From Platerodrilus igneus (Eukaryota; Arthropoda; Insecta; Coleoptera; Lycidae): a stretch of DNA of 64,000 bases. The stretch lies in NCBI GenBank assembly GCA_036346225.1, contig JARFIW010001490.1, positions 620,001 to 684,000 on the forward strand. Direction: 5' to 3'. Positions 48,556-61,005 of this stretch are shown here, piece after piece. The notes beneath the pieces are model-generated. The model searched no databases. It had not been told where the DNA came from and was given only the letters and a program-made list of their open reading frames with translations. A program made the translations under genes and the position numbers. Each line of letters starts with the position of its first letter. Position 1 is the first letter of the stretch.

Positions 48556-49870
48556 TGATGAGTAAACTTCTCGATTGTAGTGCAGCTTGGATGTGTAGTT
48601 ACATTAAATAATAATTGAGAGCAGAGAAAACGTCTACTTTATTTGAAAGCTAACACAACAATGAAATCCAGTGTTTGTCTGGTTAGTAAAATTAGTACAG
48701 AGGCGCTACTAGGCGATGTAGCGGTAAAAATTCAAATTTAAAATTAAATAGAAGGCGTTAACATATAGAGTAACTTATATTAGATGTATAAAACCTAGAC
48801 ATTACAAATATAGTTAAAGAATTGAATATATGCTTTAAATTATTAAAATAAGATTGTTTATGTTATAACTGGTAAAATATGAAATTGATATCTATCTCTT
48901 CACAATTCTGTAGATGTACATGCTTACAGGGATAATGTTATAATGCTTGTACTGGAACAGATTTAGGTGGCCTTGTGAACTGAAAGTAGTTTTTTTTGCT
49001 TAAAAGTAGAATTCAATTGTAAAAGGAATCCAATTTCACCAGGAGGACGGATTATTTAGGATCTCCAGGAATACTCGTCGTCTAGAGGATTATCACTAGA
49101 CTAGACAAGTTGCCGCCCATACATTTAAGACAGTTTTAAACGCATTTCAATGCAAACTTAGATTGTACCTGTTTAATTTCTACATTTTTAAAACTTTTCC
49201 ATATAGTTTTATTGTTTTATAGGGACTCACATCTGCAGCACTGCAGTTAATCGATACACCTTCATTCGGTACGCGAACACCGTTGTTTTGGACAATTCCA
49301 AATGTAATAATTTACCGCTGTATTTAACTGTAACTCAATGTTTTAGAAACATAGATTTAATGTGTGAGCAAAACACGAATCTATAAAAAGATCAGACAGG
49401 ATCAGTTTCTTGCAATTTCTCTAAAGCATCCAGTTGTAACATAGTTGTCGAACCCGCATAATTAACAGAGGTTTTTATAGGAAATACAAATATTAAGAAA
49501 CGATTCCGTTTATATAAGAGAGTAACGAATGAGCTGGGATAAGTGTTTACTTTCTCCGAAACTGTAGGTTAACTGGAATTATTAATATTCTCGGGTGAGA
49601 TAAATTTTAGAAGTAGGTTTTCTGTACTTTAGGAAATGCTGCAATAAATATCCCTTACACGTGAGCAACTAAATCTGTCTGCCTGAAACGTCTTGGTATA
49701 AAACTTAATTATCTTTCAACAATGCATTTTCTATTCCATTTGCCTCTTACAACAAGTAAGTTTGTAAAAATATGGAGTTCAATACTTCACAAGTGTTTCT
49801 GGATGGAACTTACACAACTAAGTACTTGTGGAGATACATAGGAGTACTAAGCAGGTTTGTTAAAATAATT
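48556..49870. other. Non-coding flank, nothing recognised
   Basis: About 1.3 kb of AT-rich DNA without a frame or repeat that could be identified. Confidence 0.5.
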
Positions 49871-49879
49871 GACACCGAT

Positions 49880-50760
49880 ATACTTATTTTGTATCTGATC
49901 CGTCTTTAAGTAAAACAGACGAGTAGAGGAATAGGCCGTTTCTGGCGCAGCGCCTTAATGAAGACCCTCTGCCTTTACGAAAACCATGTTGGTCTTCGCC
50001 TAAATAGTTCTCAATCAAAGCTTCTACTCTATTTTTAATTATTATTGATAGTATTTTGGAAGCGTGGGAAGTTAAGCTAACCATTCTAAAATTCTCACAC
50101 CTACCAGCTCCTGACTTTTTTTGAATTGGGATAATAATATTTTTTTTGAAATCTATAGGGACCTCACCTGTATCATATATTACTTTTACTAGTTCATATA
50201 ATCTGTCTAAAATTTTCTGACTTGATTATTTTATTAATTCTGCGGGTACACCGTCTATCTCCGGTGCTTTATTTAGTCTAAGATCCATAACAGCTCTATC
50301 AAATTCCTCTCTTAATATTGAGAACCCTATTTCTACATCCTGTTCTTGGTCGTTCTCTAACTCATCCATATCGTCTCCCTTATATAAATCTTCTAAATAT
50401 CTTTTCCACCTATCTGTTACCTCAACTTTATTTACTAAGAGCTCCTTATTTTCATCTTTAATCCCGTTATATTTTTTCCTATTTTCTCCGAAAAACTTTT
50501 TAACTGCCATGTAAGCTTGTCTGTATCGCTTATTCTCAAATCATCGTGTATTCCCTTACAATTCTCCTCCATCCATTTATTTCTATCTTTTCTACACTCA
50601 TGTACTATCTTATTTCTAACTCTGTTGTATTTTTGTTTACCTCCACTATCCAATTCGTTGAAAGGTTTAAGCTTTCTTTTATTCTCTATTAAATCTGATA
50701 TCTCCTTTGTTACCCAGAGTTTTCTTGCATTTATTTTTTCTTACCTATAGTCAGTGTTGC
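49880..50760 (-). pseudogene. LINE reverse transcriptase, N-terminal half
   Basis: Minus-strand pieces in order: a K/R-rich linker (50435-50653), DRWKRYLEDLYKGDD...LRLNKAPEIDGVPAELIK (50226-50510), which is the region leading to RT block 1, and SLTSHASKIL...GEDQHGFRKGRGS (49884-50084), RT block 2/3. The stretch between them (50085-50225) is readable in shifted frames, for example IIIPIQKKSGAGRCENF. The sequence stops at about 49880, before the catalytic YADD block, so the element lacks its 3' part. This is unusual because LINE copies normally lose the 5' end. It belongs to the non-LTR group whose endonuclease is annotated craniofacial-development-protein-2-like in many insects; the exact clade is not assigned. 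Confidence 0.82.
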
Positions 50761-50959
50761 CGATTCATGTACATCCATTTTTATTTCTTTCCATCTATTT
50801 TCTACGTTCCCTCCTATAGCCATCTCTTTGATCTTATTATCTAATACTTGTTTATATTCCTCTTCCACCTCACTATGATTAGCTTACCTAGATCTCATTC
50901 CTCTCTTTTAGCCTTTCTCAATTTTTTAAATTTTAGATTACACTTTATTTTAACTAAGT

Positions 50960-51355
50960 ATGATCTCAATCTATGTCAGCCCCTGGACAACTACCACAGT
51001 TTTTAACTTGGTTTCTAAATCTTTGTTTAACTAAAATATAATCTATTTGGTATCTAGCCCTATCACCTGGCGCTTTCCAGGTATATCTTCTTCTAATATT
51101 TTGTTCGAATAGGGTGTTTACAGTTACTAATCTATATTCCTGGCAAAACTCGACTAATGTTTCTCCTCTATATTTGGTCTACCAGACCCAAATTTTCCTA
51201 CTATTTTTTTCTCGCTACCTTCCCTCATTGACGCATTAAAATCGCTTATAACTATTAAATTTTCATCTCTCTTTACATTTCTCACTAACCTATTTATATC
51301 CTCGTATACCTTTTCTACTTCCTCATCTTCGTACAAAGTTATTGAACTGTTGTTC
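50960..51355 (-). pseudogene. LINE endonuclease domain, C-terminal part
   Basis: Reads EDEEVEKVYEDINRLV, then IVISDFNASMREGS, where the family motif is GDFNA, then TWKAPGDRARYQIDYILV and CPGADID followed by a stop where SDH is expected. These are the C-terminal motifs of an exonuclease-endonuclease-phosphatase fold that nicks target DNA. Frames are interrupted at about 51170 and 50970. It is separated from the N-terminal part by about 400 bp of foreign sequence (51360-51765). Confidence 0.8.
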
Positions 51356-51359
51356 ATTT

Positions 51360-51765
51360 TAAATTATTTAGAGTTTGATAAAGCTTGAAGGACCTGAATG
51401 TGATAACTAAGAATATTTATGGTAAAAATATTGAAATATTGACGTGGAAAATAAGTTGAGCGCTAATCCCTGCTCAAAGATATATACCACATAAACTTAC
51501 CAAGTTATCCAAGATTTCTTGTACAGCGAACTATGCGGAACTTGTTGAAGCATCACACTTAAACACATAATAATTAAAGTTATATATTGTTTACAACAAT
51601 TTGCCAAAGCGATGTAATTTATAACTCTGCTAGACAGTCCTAGCAGAACGAGTTCACATTAGCGAATGAATAAATTCCGAACCGTAATCGGCCGGTATGA
51701 TAGGTAACTCGTTTGTTTATGCAGCAGCGCATCGGACATGAGAAAAGCGCCAAACCATTTATTGG
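51360..51765. other. Insertion of about 400 bp splitting the LINE endonuclease
   Basis: The endonuclease reading VQVYMP stops near 51765 and resumes with EDEEVEK near 51345. The intervening AT-rich DNA has no LINE-like coding. Its ends show no obvious inverted repeats, so its identity is unknown. Confidence 0.45.
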
Positions 51766-52170
51766 CATGTAAACCTGTACTAAAACAGTCTCTGTGGGTT
51801 TTGTACTCAATCTATCCATAATCATTCTATCACTAAATTGTAAGTACTCTTTAACTTAACGTCCTAATCTTTTACCTAACACTATTCCTACACCCCTGCC
51901 TGTCCATTATTTGACGAAGTGTAATTATTCTATAATTATCTTTCCAAAGTCTATTATCTGGCCATCTCACCTCACTAATACCTAAAATGTCCAGCTTTCT
52001 TTTCTCGTTTCTACTAATAAATTCATTAACTTATCTACTCTAAGTAATGACCTTACATTCAAAGTCCCTATCACTAAATCGAACCGTTGTTTTAAATTCT
52101 TACGATGACGAGCCCCAAGTACCCTCTTCCGGAAATGCCAATGAGGGGGTATTTTACCTCCCGACAAGAA
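51766..52170 (-). pseudogene. LINE endonuclease domain, N-terminal part
   Basis: Minus-strand reading gives LVIGTLNVRSLLRVDKLMNLL (52040-52100), the start of the endonuclease fold, then GVGIVLGKRL, SDRMIMDRLS and ETVLVQVYMP with stops and shifts between. Residues upstream (KIPPHWHFRKRVLGARH) lead in from the proposed start. Only the fold's first half is here. Confidence 0.8.
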
Positions 52171-52470
52171 TTATACTTGTGAGCTGTCCATCATACATAG
52201 TTCGTGTTTTAGGCCACGCATACCTGGGAAATATTGCTGTAGGTTCCAATATCTTTCCACAACGCAGTTTTTAAAGATTTTAGCAAAAAGCCGTATCTGT
52301 CACGGCCAACCACCAACAACCTTGTAAATTATTGGCGATCGCCCGGGTCCAACGACTCTCCTGCAGTATCTTTTAGCCAGCAAGGATGCTGCCCCTTGCT
52401 GCGTCTTTTAATTGCCTTTTACGATAAACAGGCTTACTATAGTAGTATTCTTTGTCCTCTCCTATAGGGA
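52171..52470 (-). other. Probable LINE 5' region
   Basis: Less AT-rich than its surroundings. It lies upstream of the endonuclease on the minus strand and has no clear frame. It is cut by the inverted-repeat element starting at 52471. Confidence 0.4.
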
Positions 52471-54030
52471 CTCTACATTTTACGTAACGCAGTATATAAT
52501 CTCATCGATGGAATTTTAATGTCACAGCCTTAATCAAGACTAACCTCCGTTCTCAATACTTATTGTATTTATAATGGCGAGTTTCTTCTGACGTAACAAT
52601 TTTTAAACATTCCAGCCGTTTCCTGTACCGCACAAAGTGCGCATTTCGTATTCTGACATGCAAAAAACTAATCGATAGTAGAAAAGAATGCTTAGGCTTT
52701 CTTATAAGCAAGCATGTTAAGTTAAAAGTATTAATTTCAAAACCATTTCTATCTATTAAATATTTTAATACGTAACAGAAAACATTAACGAAGCTAATTT
52801 CAAAGCGGGTTTGTAAACTTGTTCCGTCCGTAGGAGCTACATGACTTGAGTTTATCCATGGTTCGTTTGTTACGAACAAATTTCAAAAGCGAATAAACAA
52901 GATTCTATTAATATAAATAAATATTCGTAACATATTTTTATGTGCCGAGATACTTATCGTGCACGCACATCGGCGGAGGTGAAATAGCAAAACATCTTGA
53001 TTCTCGCTCACAGAGGGATCGTTGCAACGGTGGTCAGGATCATTTATAATGCGACAATAACTGCAACAGCGGGCCTACGCAAAAGAGCTAAAAAGAAATT
53101 TCGTTTAGTCATTAATAACCACGTAAGAAACTTACCAATGCACCGAAGATAGAAACTTCTAGTCGAAGGCGTGTATTGCTCTTGAAATAATAGAATTCGT
53201 CACTTAGAAGGTAAATGCCCGGACGAAAAGCAGGATCAAAAGGAACTCGGTTTAGGAAACGATATGATAATCGATTGAAATATTAGGTTATCACATGTCA
53301 AATAATACTTCTAGAGTCCTTGAAATGCATAAATATATACAGAAAACCGGTAAATTCAAATCCAATCGCCTTTGCTAATCACACATGTAGAAAATCTCTT
53401 CTATATAAACTGACATTACAACTTTTAAATAAAGCTAGCATTTACTTTCAGAAAGCAAAGATTGTTGATAACCGAATACATTTGTAATATTATATTAAAC
53501 AATAGAGATGGTTGGAGCACCTTGACTTAAATTAAATACACTAATAACATTCTACAGGAGTTGAACAAGCACTTGTTTCAATTGTATTAGAATGAGTTTT
53601 ATAGGAACAAATCGAGTTATTAAATTATAGTGCATGAACAGAAACGTCTCCTGTAACAGGTAGTTATACAAAATATCGAAGTTGAATAGGAATATTTGAG
53701 AACATTGTAAATCGAATGAAAATATTTAAGAATATAAAATTGAACAAAAAAACTAATGTTCAAACTTCTATGTTACATGTGCAACGCCGGCAGAATAAAT
53801 TATAAATCTGGTATAAATTTACATGTTAGATGCCGAGGAGATGAATGACTCGATTCTCGTTTAAAAATCCACTTTATACCTATAACAAAATAATCTCCAT
53901 ACGTCATAGGACTAGATTTTTCTAATTATGCTCTCGAAGCATTAGTCAGCACATGATATAACAATCCACCGCGATTTCGCATTTTAAGCCTTTAACATCT
54001 GTCGGTATAAAATATTTTCTGTCATACAAA
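52471..54030 (+). repeat. Left arm, 52.5-kb foldback-like element
   Basis: The inverse of 56345-57904. Anchors are TATATAATCTCATCGAT near 52492, CACATCGGCGGAGGTGAAATA near 52967, CAACGCCGGCAGAATAAATTA near 53783 and CCACCGCGATTTCGCATTTTAA near 53968. The minus-strand frame 52553-52879 lies in the arm and has no family resemblance. Confidence 0.8.
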
Positions 54031-54081
54031 GTCATATAGAACATTTACAGCATAGTTTCTTTCAAACATCAAATAATTACT

Positions 54082-54206
54082 AACAAGTATCTATTTACTT
54101 AATTATCACAATGTCTCTTACCTTATTTAAGTTTAAATTTGCAGAACAAGTATCTATTTACTTAATTATCACAATGTCTCTTACCTTAAGTTTAAATTTG
54201 CAGAAC
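54082..54206 (+). repeat. Tandem duplication (about 64 bp x 2)
   Basis: CAAGTATCTATTTACTTAAT...TTTAAATTTGCAG occurs twice in a row; the second unit lacks four bases (TTAT). It makes the small plus-strand frame 54111-54293 look longer than chance. Confidence 0.85.
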
Positions 54207-56344
54207 AGAATCTCTTTTCTTATGGATAGTTTACCTGGTTTTTTATTCTTACGGTTACAAGGTTTGTTTGTCCAAAAAATCTTTAACAGATAATCTGTTA
54301 AAAAGTCAGAGTGTTTCGAAGGCTGATCATAAACCTCTTGGTATATACCCTTAAAAAAAATAATTATATAATTAAGACCTGTTTTACTTTAAATTTAAAT
54401 GACAAATACTCAAACATCAGTTACAAACAATGTTTTAAAAGTAACACTTACAAAATCCAAAAAACCGCTCCCCCAATTCGCAATTAACATTATTAAATAT
54501 GTTCAACCTCTTGGTTTTTTTTTAAACCGACATTCAAATCCCAGTTTACATATACTAAATCTTCCTTTTTGATTTTATTTTAAATTGATTTAAAATAACA
54601 TTGTATCGAAGAATTCTCCCTCTTCATTGTATATAATTACATTTAATAATTTTCATATTTATGCAGGTTACGTTTAAAATATACATCTTTATTCACTATT
54701 ATTTAATAATCAATTATAGTATGTGTACTGCATACTTCAAAATAGCATCTTGGCGACTTAAATAGATTGAATCAAATTTCTTTACATGTTGCTTGCTTAA
54801 CGCAAATTTATCAATTGATTCCCTATACCGATTGCTTCCGTTTATATATAAAAATTAATTCTTTTCTAGAATGTACGAGTACCGTCTGGAATTCCATTCC
54901 AATTACTACACGCTTATCAAACATAACTTTTGAGAATTTCTCGTTAGCGTTCAAAATCGCCGCGTCTTATTACCTCGTTAGTGTTGATTTATGTGCGTTA
55001 TCCGTCTTACTTTATCTCGCAAGGTTTTTGTGTCGCATCGTATCTCTCCTATAGTGATTGTAAAAGCTAATAAATAATTCATATCTATTTTTTATCGGGT
55101 TTTTTAAGGTTCCGGCCGCTTCTTATAATAAAAGTTTTATTATTAGGTATGGCTTAAGAAATTGAGGTATTTTCTCAATTCTTTTCGAATTTTGAAATCA
55201 TGTTTTATTCAAATTAAATTTACGTTATACAGTCAACTTGGCTAATTATTTTAAAGTGTAATTGGTTTATCCACAGGTTATACATATGTAAAAAAAACAC
55301 GTCTTCATAATTGTAATAAAAAGATTGGTTTTCACGGTAAAACGTGTTTTAATACACATTATTGAGATTAATTGTAGTTTCTTACGCAGAATTTGTAGAG
55401 CAAGCGGTATTTACAGCAAATTAAAAACATTTTTAAATGCATCAGAAATGTATCGATAATTATTAAGTGAAAATAAATGGCTTTGTGTTTATCGTAGGGT
55501 GATTATTTAAAAACGTGGAATTGTGTTTTTCGCTACTGCACATTATTTGCTATGTATTTACAATACGCCTATATCATACAGGATAATTATTTACATGCAT
55601 GTAATTGGGTTTTTCGCTAAAAGGTATGATTGTATTATACACGGCGTAACCATGAATTTTCGGAAATTTCTATTTCTTTCCGGATTCTTTTGTATTTTGG
55701 TGGGATTTATTTGTAGAAATTGGGTTTCAATGACCTCTCGTGACCCATTTATCACGTCAATATGTATACAAATTTTACCTGAAGCTGAATTTAAAATCCA
55801 AAAATTCACGGTGTAATAACAACTGCATCCAACACAGGAAATATGAGCGAAGTCTACTTTGTAAAATATGTGAAAATAAAAGCATAGAATTTATCTATGT
55901 GTATATATATATTTTCTTAAAAATGACATTAAAACAAGTTTTAAAATAATTATGTAAACCGTAAGATGAGTTTTAATACACTAATTTACATTTATTTACT
56001 TTAAAATTCTAAAATAAATTTCAATGGCAAGGTATATAATTTAAAACAAGTCCCATAGAGCACGCACCCTCGTTAATATATTATTATTATGAGCGAAGTA
56101 TTTTTGCTTTCAAAGAAGTTAATTTTGAAATAGTTCCAGAATAAATTATATTAATGTTAACCAAATAAAACCGCGAAATTCCTTCGAAAAGTGTTCTCGA
56201 TGCTTTTAATAATCAAAGCATAACCAACAATTCATAGAACCGAAAGATTATAAAACATATGAGATAACGCGTTTTAATAGGTTTAATTATTACAAAAATT
56301 CATAGGGGAGCAACAGTCAACAATTACTTTATGCATTAAGAAAG
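54207..56344. other. Centre of 52.5-kb foldback-like element
   Basis: AT-rich. The longest frame, 55523-55816 (97 codons, hydrophobic), has no recognisable domain and a shadow frame opposite, so it is not called as a gene. Confidence 0.45.
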
Positions 56345-57904
56345 GATGCGAGGCTTTTACGATCGTCATAAATTTTATACCGACAGACCATTAAATACTT
56401 AAAATGCGAAATCGCGGTGGATTGTTGTATCATGTGGTAACTAATGTTTCGAGAACATAATTTGAAAAATCTGGACTATGACTTACAGAAATTATTTCGT
56501 TATACAAAGAGGATTTTTAAACGAGAATCGAGTCATTCATCCCTTCGGCATCTAAAATGTAAATTTATACAAGATTTGTAATTTATTCTGCTGGCGTTGC
56601 ACATGTAACATAGAAGTTTGTACATAAGCTTTTTTGTTCAATTTTATATTTCTAAATATTTTCATTTGATTTACTATATTCTCAAATATTCCCATCCAGC
56701 TTCGATATTTTGAATAACTACCTCTTACAGGAGACGTCCCCGATTATGCATTATAATTTAATAACTCGATTTGTTCCTATAAAGACCATTTTAATACAAT
56801 TGAAACAAGTGTTTGTTCAACCCCTGTAGATGTTATTAGTATATTTAATGTAAGTCAAGGTGCTCCAACCATCTCTATTGTTTGATATAATATCAGAAAT
56901 GTATTCGGTATTCAACAATCTTTGCTTTCTGAAAGTAAATGCTCGCTTTTTTTAAAAGTGGCAATGTCAGTTTATATAGAAGAGATTTTCTACATGTGTG
57001 ATTAGCAAAGGCAATTGGATTTAAATTTACCGGTTTTCTGTATATATTTATGCATTTCAAGGACTTTAGAAGTATTACTTGACATGTGATAACCTAATAT
57101 TTCAATAGATTATCACATCGTTTCCTAAACTGAGTTCACTTTGATTTTGCTTTTCGTCCGTACCTTCTGAGTGACGAATTCTATTATTTCAGGAGCGATG
57201 CACGCCTTCGGTCAGAAGCTTCTATCCTCAGTGCATCGATAAATTTTTATGTGGTTATTAATGACTAAACGGATATTGTTTTTAGCTCTTTTGTGTAGGC
57301 CCACTGTTGCAGTTATTGTCGCAGCGTGAATGATTCTGATCACAGTGGTGACGATCTCTCTGTGAGCGCAAATCAGGATGTTTTACTATTTCACCTCCGC
57401 CGATGTATTGCACGATAAGTATCTTGACACATGAAGGTATGTTAAGATCATTTTTTTATATCAAGAGAATCTTGTTTGTTCACTTTTGATAGTTGTGCGT
57501 AAGAAATAAACCACGGATAAACTCAAGTCATGTTGCTCCTACGAACGGAACAAGTTTACAAACCCTCTTTGAAATTAGCATCGCTACTGTATTTCTGTTA
57601 CGTATTAAAATATTTACTAGATAGAAATGGTTTTGAAATTAATATTTTTAACTTAACACGCTTGCTTATACGAAAGCCTAAGCATTCCTTTGTTACTACC
57701 GATTAGTTTTTTTACATGTTACAATACAAAATGCGCACTTCGCGCGGTTCAGGAAATAGCTGGAATGTTGAGAAATTGTTACGTCAGAAGAAACTCGCCT
57801 TTATAAATCCAATAAGTACTGAGAACGGAGATTAGCCTTGATTGAAACTGTGACATTAACATACTATCGATGAGATTATATAGTACGTTACGTATAATGT
57901 AGGG
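56345..57904 (-). repeat. Right arm, 52.5-kb foldback-like element
   Basis: Inverted partner of 52471-54030, ending AATGTAGGG at 57904. Confidence 0.8.
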
Positions 57905-58497
57905 TATCTCACAGTAAAAATTGTTTAAATATCATAGAAGAGAAACAATTTTGAAAACGTTTAAAGAGGGTTGTTACTTCGCAGTCGACGTTAAAGTGTT
58001 TTGATACACAGAAGTAAGTAGCTTATTTGAAGTACTTACAATGATTATAAAATGGAGAATAGAGAATTAAAAATAAGCAAACTACTGCAAGATAAAGTCT
58101 TTTGAATTGGAATAAGGTATATATAATTGGATTGGTTTGTTATATGTTATGTGGATCAGTTTGATGGAGAGGCCTATTTTTAAAACAATTTACACAATTT
58201 TATAGCATGGATTGGTAATTACGTGTTGAAAAAATGCAACGTGTAGACCTGTAACTGTAATATGTCTCGTTTGAATTTCTAAAATTACTAATATCAACTA
58301 AGTTGTATGATGGGATTTTCCTATGTGTAAGTCCATTGAATTGAAATCAGAGAATCTAAGGTCAAGATAATTTAATTTTGAATGAGTTGAAACGCTGTGA
58401 AACATGTTTCGCCATCATAAAAGGTGATTATGTAACCTAGCTGAGTTCAGACAGTTTAATGTAATGTAATTTTTTATATTTTTTTTAGTCAAAGGCT
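57905..58497. other. Spacer between two inverted-repeat elements
   Basis: About 590 bp of AT-rich DNA with no identifiable feature. Confidence 0.5.
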
Positions 58498-58506
58498 AGA
58501 TATTTA
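58498..58506. other. Target-site duplication, left (AGATATTTA)
   Basis: A perfect 9-bp match to 60481-60489, directly outside the inverted termini. Confidence 0.8.
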
Positions 58507-58729
58507 GCGATAGTGAAACTAACAGCCAAAATTAGCGGCCGATTCTAAAAGCAGTGATTGTGAACCAGCCACACCCTATAGTATAGTATACTCTAATGTA
58601 CAAAGACATAACTTTTAACTACGATAGCAATAGAGGAGCGCCTAATTATTGCAGTTATAGTGAAATTCTGCCAATACAACATGATTTCTCTAAAGACACG
58701 CTAAATGATGATTCGTAGGGGCATTCATA

Positions 58730-59350
58730 CATTGCTACTCGAGAATGTAGCTTGCATTGTGTGCATTTCAACCAAGCAAAATAATGTTCCAAATGGTTCA
58801 CAGTATCCATAAATAACAGAGCAGACAAATGCTGAAGCGTAAGGATACCGAAAAATGGCCCGAGGATGTAGCTTGTATTGTTCGAATTTCAACCAAGTAA
58901 AATAATGTTCCAAACAGTTCACAATATCCATAAATAATAGAGCAGCCAAATGCTGAGGCGTAGAAATACCGAAAAATGGCCCGAGGATGTAGCTTGCATT
59001 GTGCGAATTTCAACCAAGTAAAATAATGTTCTAAATGGTTCACAGTATCCATAAACAATAGAGTAGCCAAATGCTGAAGCGTAGGGATACCGAAAAATAT
59101 CCCCAGGATGTAGCTTGCATTGTGTGCATTTCAACCAAGCAAAATAATGTTCCAAATGGTTCACAGTATCCATAAATAACATAGCAGACAAATGCTGAAG
59201 CGTAAGGATACCGAAAAATGGCCCGAGGATGTAGCTTGTATTGTGCCAATTTCAACCTAGTAAATAATGTTCGAAATGGTTCACAGTATCCATAAATAAA
59301 GGAGCAGCCAAATTCCGAGGCCTAGGGATGCCGAAAAATATCTCGAGGAT
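58730..59350 (+). repeat. 121-bp tandem repeats, left arm
   Basis: Units containing AAATGCTGAAGCGTAAGG recur at about 58829, 58950, 59071, 59190 and 59311. The overlapping minus-strand frames (58725-59255) arise only because 121 is not a multiple of three and stops are repeated out of frame; they are not genes. Confidence 0.9.
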
Positions 59351-59629
59351 GTAGCTTGCAACAATATAAAACCAGGTGCACCAATTCTGCAACGGCTGAA
59401 GGACGGAGAGAAGTGCATATCTCTCAAATGATATCAATGTTTCTGTACACATAAATAGCGAACCGCTTATAAATTGCTTACAGATCTTATGTCGTCTTAA
59501 TATATTATCAATACATTCAAAACTTCTTGAATTTAACACAAAATACCAACAATTCAGAAAACAGTTGACACCCATTATCTTAAAACATTCCATGATACTG
59601 TGTATATCTTTAGGGACACTATTTTACTT

Positions 59630-60255
59630 GGTTGATATTCGCACAACGCAAGCTACATCGTCAGGATATTTTTCGATATCTCTACGCCTCATTAATTGGC
59701 TGGTTTATTATTTATAGATACTGTGTACCATTTGGACATTATTTTACTTGGTTGAAATTCGCACAATGCAAGCTACATCCTCGGGCCATTTTTCGGTATT
59801 CTTACGCCTGAGCATTTGGCTGGTATATTATTTATGGATACTGTATACCATTTGGCACATTATTTTATTTGGTTGAAATCCGCACAACGCAAGCTACATC
59901 CTCGGGATATTCTTCGGTATCCCTACGCCTCAGCATTTGTCTGCTCTGTTATTTATGGATACCGTGAACCATTTGACACATTATTTTATTTGAAATTCGC
60001 ACAACGCAAGCTACATCCAAACGCCATTCTTTAGCATTTGGCTGGTCTATTACTTATGGATACTGTGTACCATTTGGAACATTATTTTACTTGCTTGAAA
60101 TTCCCACAATGCAAGCTACATCCTCGGACCATTTTTCGGTATCCCTACACTTCAGCATTTGGCTGGACTATTATTAATGGATACTGTGAACTGTTTAAAA
60201 CATTATTTTGCTTTGTTGAAATGCGCACAATGCAAGCTACATTCTCGAGTAGCAA
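59630..60255 (-). repeat. 121-bp tandem repeats, right arm
   Basis: Inverted units recur at about 59680, 59806, 59926, 60030 (shortened) and 60150. More diverged than the left arm. Confidence 0.88.
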
Positions 60256-60480
60256 TTTATGAGTACCCCTACGAATTATCATTTGGCGTGTCTTTAGCCA
60301 CATCATGTTGTATTGATGGAATTTCACTATAACTACAATAATTAGGCGCTCCTCAATTGCTATCGTAGTTAAAAGTTATATCTTTGTGCATTAGAGTATA
60401 CTATACTATAGAGTGTGGCTGGTTCATAATCACTGCTTTTAGAATCGGCCGCTAATTTTGGCTGCTAGTTTCACTATCGT

Positions 60481-60489
60481 AGATATTTA
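60481..60489. other. Target-site duplication, right (AGATATTTA)
   Basis: Identical to 58498-58506. Confidence 0.8.
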
Positions 60490-60664
60490 TTAGTATGTAT
60501 ACAGATTTTAAGCATTATTATTTTTTTTTTTAATTTATTCTAACATTACAATTAGTCTGCTACCAAAAAATTACAGCAAACCTGTTACTCCTAAGAAATC
60601 TAACAGAATTATTTGTTACCTTAAATTATATTAGTTAGTTTTATATTATTTGCGTTTGGAAATC

Positions 60665-61005
60665 TCGTGTGTGTGTGTGTGTCTGTGTCTATGCGAGCGT
60701 GTGGGTGCGTGAGTGTGTGTATTTCTGTCTGTGGTAATGTCCTTGGAACTGCTTTCTTCCCAGCTTCTGACCGTCGGCAACCGGAAAGCAGAAACCGAGA
60801 AGTTCGCATTCCTGTACTTGTCCTGGCCGTCGGCAGCCGGAAACCAGAGGGACCACGTACAGTCCTTGGTGTGTACGTATATGTGTGCGTGTGTGTATGT
60901 GTATTTGTGTCTCTGTGCGCGTGAGGATGCGTGTGTGTTTCTGTCGGTGGTGTTGTCCTTGAGACTGGTGTCCTTCCCAGATTTTGACCGTCGGCAGCCG
61001 GTTTT
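60665..61005. repeat. TG-rich minisatellite with a CCGTCGGCAGCCGG-bearing unit
   Basis: (GTGT)n-rich tracts alternate with a section of about 70 bp, TTTCTGTCKGTGGTRNTGTCCTTG...GACCGTCGGCARCCGG, seen at 60720-60782 and 60935-61003, plus a partial GCCGTCGGCAGCCGGAAA at 60828. The open frames on both strands reflect the low-complexity repeat. Confidence 0.75.

Larger units (their letters stand above)
52471..57904. mobile_element. Foldback-like element with 1.56-kb inverted arms
   Basis: Arms 52471-54030 and 56345-57904 are inverted copies (many substitutions and small indels) starting CTCTACATT/CCCTACATT. The 2.3-kb centre has no recognisable transposase. No clean target duplication was found. 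It abuts the LINE 5' region. Confidence 0.75.
58507..60480. mobile_element. Foldback element, 1974 bp, arms built of 121-bp repeats
   Basis: Termini are GCGATAGTGAAAC on the left and GTTTCACTATCGT on the right. Both arms start with a unique section of about 230 bp and then about five 121-bp tandem units, in opposite orientation, around a short centre (59351-59630). A 9-bp duplication flanks it. This matches the Drosophila foldback layout (repeat-built inverted arms, 9-bp duplication). No coding capacity. Confidence 0.88.

Noticed and set aside
55523..55816. 97-residue hydrophobic frame in the centre of the foldback-like element
   Set aside because: No domain, an overlapping frame opposite, and AT-rich context; not distinguishable from chance.
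58725..59255. Overlapping family of 70-90 residue minus-strand proteins
   Set aside because: They are the translation of the 121-bp repeats of a foldback arm, spaced exactly by the repeat period.
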